Shown: one piece after another, positions 58,611-64,000 of the stretch
How positions within the stretch are numbered: position 1 is the first letter of the stretch
Layout of the letters: every line of letters begins with the position of its first letter
Assembly (NCBI RefSeq): GCF_018599185.1
Contig: NZ_JAHFVL010000001.1
Span: 1,612,001 to 1,676,000, forward strand
DNA: 64,000 nt
Source: Rhodanobacter sp. LX-99
Lineage (GTDB): Bacteria > Pseudomonadota > Gammaproteobacteria > Xanthomonadales > Rhodanobacteraceae
Direction: 5' to 3'
Made by a program: the position numbers and the translations under genes
The notes under the pieces: model-generated
What the model was told of the DNA's origin: nothing
The model's input: only the letters and a program-made list of their open reading frames with translations
The model's database searches: none

Positions 58611-59855
58611 GTGCAAGCAGTGTTGAAACAGTGGCAACTGTGGTCGCTTTCCGTCTTGGTGGCACTGATGCCGCTATCGTTCTCGACCGACCAGCGCATC
58701 AAGGTCCTGCCGGTGGCACTGCTGTTCCTGGCCGGACTGGGCCTCCTCGCCCGTGACCGGCAGACACGTCGCAGCTATCGCGCCGCATGGCCTGTGATTG
58801 CCGCCGCGCTGCTCATGGTGGGTTTCGTTTTCTTCAATGTGCTGGTCCACCGGCTCGGCTGGCGACCGGTGGACCGACCTGCCCACATCCTGCTGTATCT
58901 GGTGATTGCGGCCGCTTTCAGCCAGCCGTTACGGATGCGGCTGGTCTGGGCAGGTTTCAGCCTCACCGCAATCCTGCTTGGCGCCGTGTGCATGGTGCAG
59001 CATCACGTGTTTGGCATAGAGCGCGCCTACGGCCTGAACGGCGGTGCATCAGCCTCGATCCAGCTGGCGACAATTCTGCTGGGGCTGGCTCTGGCGGCGC
59101 TGATGCAACTGCTGAGTCCGCGAACCGGCATCTGGGAGAAAGTGCTGCACGCTGTGGCCATGGCCTTCGGCATGTATGGGGCGCTACTGACCCAGAGTCG
59201 CGGCCCGTTGCTGGCATACGCGCCGATATTCATGCTGCTGGTGCTGCTTCACGCGTGGCGTACCGGGCACTGGCGCTCGAGCCTGCTGCTGGCAATCGCC
59301 GTGAGCATCGTCGCCGGCGTGGCCACGTTCGGCATGCGCGATGAAATGGTGACGCGCTTCGAGGCCATAGCCCCGGAAGTAACCACTTTCGATCGTCATG
59401 ACGGCGCGCGTGGCGCCGTTGGCGAGCGACTGGAGATGTGGCGCACCGCCGGCCGTGCATTCGTCGCCCATCCCTTCGTCGGTATCGGCATCAACCAGTT
59501 CGACGATTATGTGCGCGCCGAGATCGCCGCTGGCCGCAGCAACCCGGTCATCGGCAAGTACAACCAGCCGCACAACGAATACCTGGAGGCCGCCGCCACC
59601 GGCGGCGCGCCAGGTTTGTTGGTGCTGCTGCTGGTATTTGCCCTGCCGCTGCGCCATTTCAGCCGTCATGTGCTGGATCCGGATGAAGCGGTGGCACTGC
59701 CGGCATCGGTCGGGATGGCGCTGATCGGCCTGTACGCGCTGTGTGCGCTCACCGACAGCGTGTTCTACCGCGTGATGACGCAATCGTTCTATTTCTTCAT
59801 GGTGCTGGGCCTGGCGCTGCGAATCGGCTGGCTGCGTCGCTCGCCGCCCAACTAG
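58611..59855 (+). CDS. O-antigen ligase/polymerase family membrane protein
   Basis: About ten hydrophobic segments, with a large periplasmic loop between roughly residues 260 and 340 that contains GERLEMWRTAGRAFVAHPFVGIGINQF and KYNQPHNEYLEAAATGGAPGL. This is the pattern of the Wzy_C domain of WaaL ligases and Wzy polymerases. It would link or polymerise O-antigen-type chains. The GTG at 58611 is preferred over the ATG at 58533, because the 26 intervening codons have weak third-position GC bias (about 69 percent) and no family resemblance. Confidence 0.8.
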   Translation: MQAVLKQWQLWSLSVLVALMPLSFSTDQRIKVLPVALLFLAGLGLLARDRQTRRSYRAAWPVIAAALLMVGFVFFNVLVHRLGWRPVDRPAHILLYLVIAAAFSQPLRMRLVWAGFSLTAILLGAVCMVQHHVFGIERAYGLNGGASASIQLATILLGLALAALMQLLSPRTGIWEKVLHAVAMAFGMYGALLTQSRGPLLAYAPIFMLLVLLHAWRTGHWRSSLLLAIAVSIVAGVATFGMRDEMVTRFEAIAPEVTTFDRHDGARGAVGERLEMWRTAGRAFVAHPFVGIGINQFDDYVRAEIAAGRSNPVIGKYNQPHNEYLEAAATGGAPGLLVLLLVFALPLRHFSRHVLDPDEAVALPASVGMALIGLYALCALTDSVFYRVMTQSFYFFMVLGLALRIGWLRRSPPN

Positions 59856-60013
59856 CGGGGTGTGGAAAACGCGCTCGGGACGGACCGGCGATGGCCTGCC
59901 AGTGAATCAGGCCCACACAACGTCCTCGCCGCGAAGCCAAGTGCTGACATGTGCCGACCGGATAGATTTGGAAAGGGTTGTCCCTCCCCTTTTCAACAGC
60001 CTGCCAAGTTCCC

Positions 60014-60907
60014 TCACGCCGTGACAGGCTGTGCGGCACCGAGCATGCCTTCCTCCACCGTCGGCCAATGCCGCAGCGGCCAGTTGATCGTCCGTAAGTC
60101 CGCCGGCGCGGTCGCGAATTCATCCAGGTGCTGCCCGACACCCTTTTCGCAACGGATCAGGCGCCGTCGCCGGGTATCTTCCAGAATGCGGTCGTTGGGA
60201 TTGCCGACGACGTGCTTGCGGGTGCGGTGGTACAGATGCGCCGCCAACCCGCTGAGACGCAGGTCGCGGCGGAGCAGGCCCGCGTGGAACGCGCGCACCG
60301 CCAGCTCGGTATCCTCGCGCCCCCAGCCAGTCATCGCCTCGTTGAAACCATTGATGCGCAGCAGGTCGTCGCGCCAGAACGCCATGTTGCAGCTCTTGAT
60401 GCCGCGTTGCCGCCGGCCGGGTTTGGCAAACAGGCGCGCCAGTGCCGGCAGGCGCAGCGTGTGCCGGCGCCGATCGACGCCACGACGGAAAAACCCCGGA
60501 ATTGCCGGGCCGCGCCCCAGCATGTGCCTGGTCAGCCTGGCATCGGTCAGCACTCTCGATCCCTGCGCGAAACAGCCACGCCGCGCAAAAGCACGATGGT
60601 CGGCGATGAAATGGGGGTCGACCACCATGTCGCCATCGAGCAGGATCAGGTAGTCGCCCTGCGCTGCGGCGATCGCGCGGTTGCGGGCCCGGCTCATGCG
60701 GGCACCGTCATCCGGCTGCCACAGATGCACCAGGCGCACCGGGTAGTTCCGGGCGAGCCGCAGCAGCAATTCGCGCGTGGCCGGCTGCGAGCCGTCGTCG
60801 GTGACGATGACTTCGTAAGGCAGTTCAACCTGGACAGCGAGTGCCTGCAGCACCAACTCGAGTGCCTCGGGCCAGTTGTAGGTAATCACGGCGACGCTGA
60901 TCCGCAT
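60014..60907 (-). CDS. Family 2 glycosyltransferase with galactosyltransferase-type C-terminal region
   Basis: The GT-A fold starts MRISVAVITYNWPEALELVL, with VIVTDDGS as the nucleotide site and ILLDGDMVV as the DxD-type metal motif. A C-terminal NMAFWRDDLLRINGFNEAMTG with GWGREDTELA matches the galactosyltransferase-like C-terminal motif seen in capsule and LPS enzymes. The ATG at 60907 is preferred (GGA seven bases upstream); an ATG at 60919 would add four residues. It forms a minus-strand pair with the next glycosyltransferase, 35 bases upstream. Donor and acceptor unknown. Confidence 0.87.
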   Translation of the reverse strand: MRISVAVITYNWPEALELVLQALAVQVELPYEVIVTDDGSQPATRELLLRLARNYPVRLVHLWQPDDGARMSRARNRAIAAAQGDYLILLDGDMVVDPHFIADHRAFARRGCFAQGSRVLTDARLTRHMLGRGPAIPGFFRRGVDRRRHTLRLPALARLFAKPGRRQRGIKSCNMAFWRDDLLRINGFNEAMTGWGREDTELAVRAFHAGLLRRDLRLSGLAAHLYHRTRKHVVGNPNDRILEDTRRRRLIRCEKGVGQHLDEFATAPADLRTINWPLRHWPTVEEGMLGAAQPVTA

Positions 60908-60942
60908 GTCCGTTTCCATTGCACGTGTTGTCGGCCGCGGCG

Positions 60943-61989
60943 TCATTTGCGACGCTTCCAACCATGCCGGAGAATGTTCAGCGCACGCTCCCATTTTCGC
61001 CATGGCGATATTCGCCGCATCATCACCAGTCGCACGTAGCGCCTGGTCTCGCTCCATGGCGGAGACGGCTTGGTCATGAACTCGAGTTTGCTGAACTCGA
61101 TGCATTCAGGCCCCAGCCCGACTTTCGCCGCGTAATATCCAATCAGTGCGCTTGAGGTCATCTTGTTGATGTACTCGATGCGCGGCGAACGATTCGACCA
61201 CCACCCGTTCCTGTCATGGATGCGATAGCCGACGCAGCCGGTGGGCAGATAATACTTGTGCGCGCCCAGCACGCTGCAGCCGAACACCAGGCAGTTGTCA
61301 GCCGAAAGGCGCCAGGTCCCACGAAACGATTCGGGCAGGTCCAGCGCCTGCCTGGCCCACTGCGTCCGCATTGACAACGCGGAGGTGGGCGCCCCATACC
61401 ACTGGGTCAGCACGTAGGTGCTGATCGCGGTATAGCCCAGGTCGACTGCGCGGTCGTGGAACCTCATCACCCGGTCCTGCTGGCCGAACAGCTGCAAGTC
61501 GGAGAACACGAAATCGATATCCGCACGGGCGTCGTACAACGCGCCGAGCCGGGCCAGGTAGTCCGGCTCCCAGCGGTCGTCGGAATCGAGGAAGCAGACC
61601 ACATCCGCTTGCGCCAGTTCGACACCGCGCTGGAACGCCGCCAACTGCCCGCCATTCGAGCCGCAGAGCAGGCTCACTCTCGCGTCGCCGGCGTAACGCT
61701 CGCGCAACAATGCCACCGATCCATCGGTGGAACCGTCATCGACCACGATGACCTGGACTGGCTGCCGGCGCTGCGCCAGCACGCTTTCCACGGCCTGCAG
61801 CACAAAATCGCAATAGTTGTAACTGGTGACGACGACAGCGAAGCTGGTCGCCGCACCCTCCGCCCCGTGCAGCACGAGCGACGGAGCTGCCTGCGCAGGT
61901 TGCTCCGGGAGCATTTCGTTCGTGCCATCGTCTGCCCGCACGATCCCCCCTACCTCTGGACTACTGCTTATCTGTGATGATGCATCCAT
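60943..61989 (-). CDS. Family 2 glycosyltransferase
   Basis: After an unconserved N-terminal 45 residues the GT-A domain begins SFAVVVTSYNYCDFVLQAVESV, with VIVVDDGSTDGSVALL and FLDSDDRWEPDYL (DxD motif). The C-terminal part is rich in basic residues (KWERALNILRHGWKRRK). Its codons are less uniformly GC-ending than those of housekeeping genes here, as is common for surface-glycan genes that move between strains. The start is uncertain: ATG 61989 has a GGGAG only one base away, and ATG 62013 lies eight codons upstream. It is divergent from the waaE-like gene. Confidence 0.82.
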   Translation of the reverse strand: MDASSQISSSPEVGGIVRADDGTNEMLPEQPAQAAPSLVLHGAEGAATSFAVVVTSYNYCDFVLQAVESVLAQRRQPVQVIVVDDGSTDGSVALLRERYAGDARVSLLCGSNGGQLAAFQRGVELAQADVVCFLDSDDRWEPDYLARLGALYDARADIDFVFSDLQLFGQQDRVMRFHDRAVDLGYTAISTYVLTQWYGAPTSALSMRTQWARQALDLPESFRGTWRLSADNCLVFGCSVLGAHKYYLPTGCVGYRIHDRNGWWSNRSPRIEYINKMTSSALIGYYAAKVGLGPECIEFSKLEFMTKPSPPWSETRRYVRLVMMRRISPWRKWERALNILRHGWKRRK

Positions 61990-62110
61990 GCTCCCGGTTG
62001 GCCGCTGCGCCATAGCATAGCGGGCTTCGAGGCAAGGTGGCCCTCCGGACCATGCAAATTTTGCGATAACGTGACAGGGCCGCCCGGACCGATCGGCTAG
62101 AATCCGCCGC

Positions 62111-62926
62111 ATGCCCACCCTACCGCTGACCCTCGCCGTGATCACCCACAACGAGGCCGAGAGCATCGCGCGCTGCCTGGACAGCGTGCCGTTCGCGGCG
62201 GAGAAGCTGGTGGTCGACTCCGGCAGCGACGACGACACGGTGGCGATCGCGCAGGCGCACGGCGCGCGCGTGGTGCACCAGGACTGGCTCGGCTTCGGCG
62301 CGCAGCGCAACTTCGCCAGCAGCCAGTGCAGCCACGACTGGATCCTGGTGCTCGACGCCGACGAGTACCTCAGCCCGGAACTCGCCGCGGAGCTGCTGCA
62401 GCGCCTGCCGGCACTGATGGCCGGCGATGCGCCGGCGGCGTACCTGCGCCGGCGCACGATCTACATGGGACGGCCGATGCGCTGGTACCGCCCTTCCGTG
62501 GGCGAAAAGCTGGCGCGGCTGTACCACCGCGGACGCGCGCGCTGGAGCGACGCACGGGTGCACGAGTCGCTGCGCTTCGACGGCGCTGCGCCGACCCTGC
62601 GCGCGCCGTTCAACCACGCCAACAACCCGGCCCTGCCGCACAAGCAGCTGAAGGTGCTGCGCTACGCCGAACTGAAATGCCGCGACTGGCTGGACCAGCG
62701 CAAGCCGGTACGGATGTGGCAGGCGCCGTTCGTGTACGCGCTGGCCTTTCTCAAGGACTATGTGTTCCGACTGGCCTTCCTGGACGGCTGGCGCGGCTTC
62801 CTGATCGCGCAGACCGCCGCCAGCTACGCGCTGTACAAGCGCATGCGCTACTACGAGATGGTCAACAACCCGGAGTCGGTGGCACGCGCGGCAAGCCTCC
62901 TGACCCGCCATGGAATCGATCGCTGA
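62111..62926 (+). CDS. WaaE-like LPS core glycosyltransferase
   Basis: A 271-residue family 2 glycosyltransferase with LTLAVITHNEAESIARCLDSV at the start, VVDSGSDDDTVAIA, and the DxD motif LVLDADEYLSPEL. The central GRPMRWYRPSVGEKLARLYHRG and KDYVFRLAFLDGWRGFLIAQ are characteristic of the WaaE/KdtX group, which adds a sugar to the LPS inner core. It probably works at the inner face of the cytoplasmic membrane. Its stop lies next to the following gene. Confidence 0.88.
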   Translation: MPTLPLTLAVITHNEAESIARCLDSVPFAAEKLVVDSGSDDDTVAIAQAHGARVVHQDWLGFGAQRNFASSQCSHDWILVLDADEYLSPELAAELLQRLPALMAGDAPAAYLRRRTIYMGRPMRWYRPSVGEKLARLYHRGRARWSDARVHESLRFDGAAPTLRAPFNHANNPALPHKQLKVLRYAELKCRDWLDQRKPVRMWQAPFVYALAFLKDYVFRLAFLDGWRGFLIAQTAASYALYKRMRYYEMVNNPESVARAASLLTRHGIDR

Positions 62927-62927
62927 C

Positions 62928-63971
62928 ATGGGCAAAAAGCCAGCTCCAACCAAGCATTACCTCCTCTACGGCTCCGAACGCTACGCGCTGGCGATCCTGC
63001 GCCCGCTGCAGGAAGCGATTCGCGCCCGCGGCGACGAGGCCGCCTGGTTCTTCGACGGCCCCGGCGCGGAGGACCTGGTTGCCGGCGAGCGCCTGCTGAC
63101 GGTGGCCGAGGTGCGCGCGTGGCAGCCGCTCGCGGTGATCACCTCGTCCAACGCGGTGCCGCATTTCTTTCCTGGCGTGAAGGTCGAGACCTTCCACGGC
63201 TTCGACGCCGGCAAGCCGCGGCACATCTACGTACGCGGCTTCTTCGACCTGTACTGCACCACCGGCCCGCGCGACACCGCGCAGTTCCAGGCGATCGCCG
63301 ACAAGCTCGGCCACTTCAGCGTGACCGAGACCGGCTTCCCCAAGCTCGATCCGTTCATGCAGGAAATCACCGGCCCGCTGCCGCCGGTACGCCAGCCGCC
63401 GGTGATCCTGTACCACTCCACCTTCTCGCCGTCGTGGAGCGCGGCCGAAACGCTGTACGAGGAGGTGAAGCGGCTGTCGCGCGACGGCCGCTGGCGCTGG
63501 ATCGTCACCTTCCATCCGAAGATGAACCCGGAGACCACGGCGAAGTTCAAGGCGCTGCAGAACGAGTACCTCAGCTTCGCCGAGAACGACAACATCCTGG
63601 AACTGTTCCCGCAGGTCGACCTGATGTGCTCGGACACCTCCTCCGCGCTCAACGAGTTCCTGCTCACCGGCAAGCCGGTGGTGACGTTCAAGAATCGCCG
63701 CCCGGGTCCGCAGCTGATCGACATCGACGACCCGACGCAGTTCGAGAGCGCCATTGAACGCGCGCTGGCGCGGCCGCCGGAACTGCTGCAGGCGATCCGC
63801 GACTACGCCGACGCGATCCATCCGTACCGCGACGGCCGCTCCAGCGAGCGCGTGCTGGATGCGATCGACGCCTTCATCGCCCGCGGCGCGAAGAATCGCC
63901 GGCGCAAGCCGTTGAACCTGTGGCGCAAACTGAAGATCCGCCGCCGCATCGGCTACTGGGGACCGGCCTAG
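62928..63971 (+). CDS. CDP-glycerol glycerophosphotransferase-like protein
   Basis: The 347-residue protein resembles the TagB/TagF superfamily of teichoic-acid polymerases: VETFHGFDAGKPRHIYVRG, TGFPKLDPFM, ILYHSTFSPSWS, and MCSDTSSALNEFLLTGKPVV, which matches the conserved D-T/S-S-F/A region near the C terminus. In Gram-negative bacteria such proteins are thought to modify capsule or LPS. The ATG at 62928 (one base after the previous stop) is preferred to the ATG at 62910, which overlaps the upstream gene and has no ribosome binding site. The C-terminal 25 residues are very basic, suggesting membrane association. Confidence 0.82.
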   Translation: MGKKPAPTKHYLLYGSERYALAILRPLQEAIRARGDEAAWFFDGPGAEDLVAGERLLTVAEVRAWQPLAVITSSNAVPHFFPGVKVETFHGFDAGKPRHIYVRGFFDLYCTTGPRDTAQFQAIADKLGHFSVTETGFPKLDPFMQEITGPLPPVRQPPVILYHSTFSPSWSAAETLYEEVKRLSRDGRWRWIVTFHPKMNPETTAKFKALQNEYLSFAENDNILELFPQVDLMCSDTSSALNEFLLTGKPVVTFKNRRPGPQLIDIDDPTQFESAIERALARPPELLQAIRDYADAIHPYRDGRSSERVLDAIDAFIARGAKNRRRKPLNLWRKLKIRRRIGYWGPA

Positions 63972-64000
63972 AGTGCGGCCGGTCGCCTTGCGCGCGCATC

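Overview
The window is GC-rich DNA (most codons end in G or C) from a gammaproteobacterium of the Xanthomonadales/Lysobacterales group. A Rhodanobacteraceae member such as Rhodanobacter or Dyella is the best guess. The basis is gene content and layout: thrABC beside a fused ilv-leu operon, a biotin cluster carrying trhO, a stand-alone AMP-ligase of the type linked to aryl-polyene pigments, a zinc-finger-less TopA with a lysine-rich tail, and a GDSL autotransporter esterase. This is judged by eye; no search was run. The window is chromosomal, with no insertion sequence, phage, CRISPR array, rRNA or tRNA seen.

Layout. 1-3269: end of thrA, then thrB and thrC, joined by ATGA overlaps. 3270-3640: a regulatory leader with a 45-codon peptide rich in Leu/Val/Ile codons, an antiterminator and a terminator, which together form a transcription attenuator. 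3641-16136: ten genes for branched-chain amino acids in the order leuA-ilvE-leuC-leuD-leuB-ilvD-ilvC-ilvB-ilvM-ilvA. Threonine made by thrABC is the substrate of IlvA, so the two blocks form one route from aspartate semialdehyde to Ile, with Val and Leu alongside. 16141-18456: a diguanylate cyclase and ubiA. 18474-19407: comF and a small membrane protein (minus strand). 19564-24252: bioB-bioF-trhO-bioH-bioC.

24272-27413 is the accessory part and lies on the minus strand. It holds an orphan 391-residue protein preceded by four 10-bp-phased half-sites, and a separate pair coding for an exported protein with an Arg-Pro tail and an outer-membrane barrel. 27697-35388: tag, a DMT transporter, a sterol-desaturase-like enzyme, a PLP dehydratase with an aldose epimerase, pepN, and a 61-residue protein. 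35389-35986 is a structured spacer with three hairpins and a possible 35-residue ORF. 35987-53693 is mostly housekeeping: mnmG, an RDD protein, tex, an autotransporter esterase, a lipoprotein, purD, a class D beta-lactamase, an AMP-ligase, tsaC-topA, dprA and a LysM protein. 53882-56642: def-fmt-rsmB. 56760-63971: six surface-glycan genes.

The most unusual items are the BCAA attenuator with its rare control codons, the phased operator in front of the orphan 391-residue protein, the exported-protein/barrel pair, and the structured pepN-mnmG spacer.
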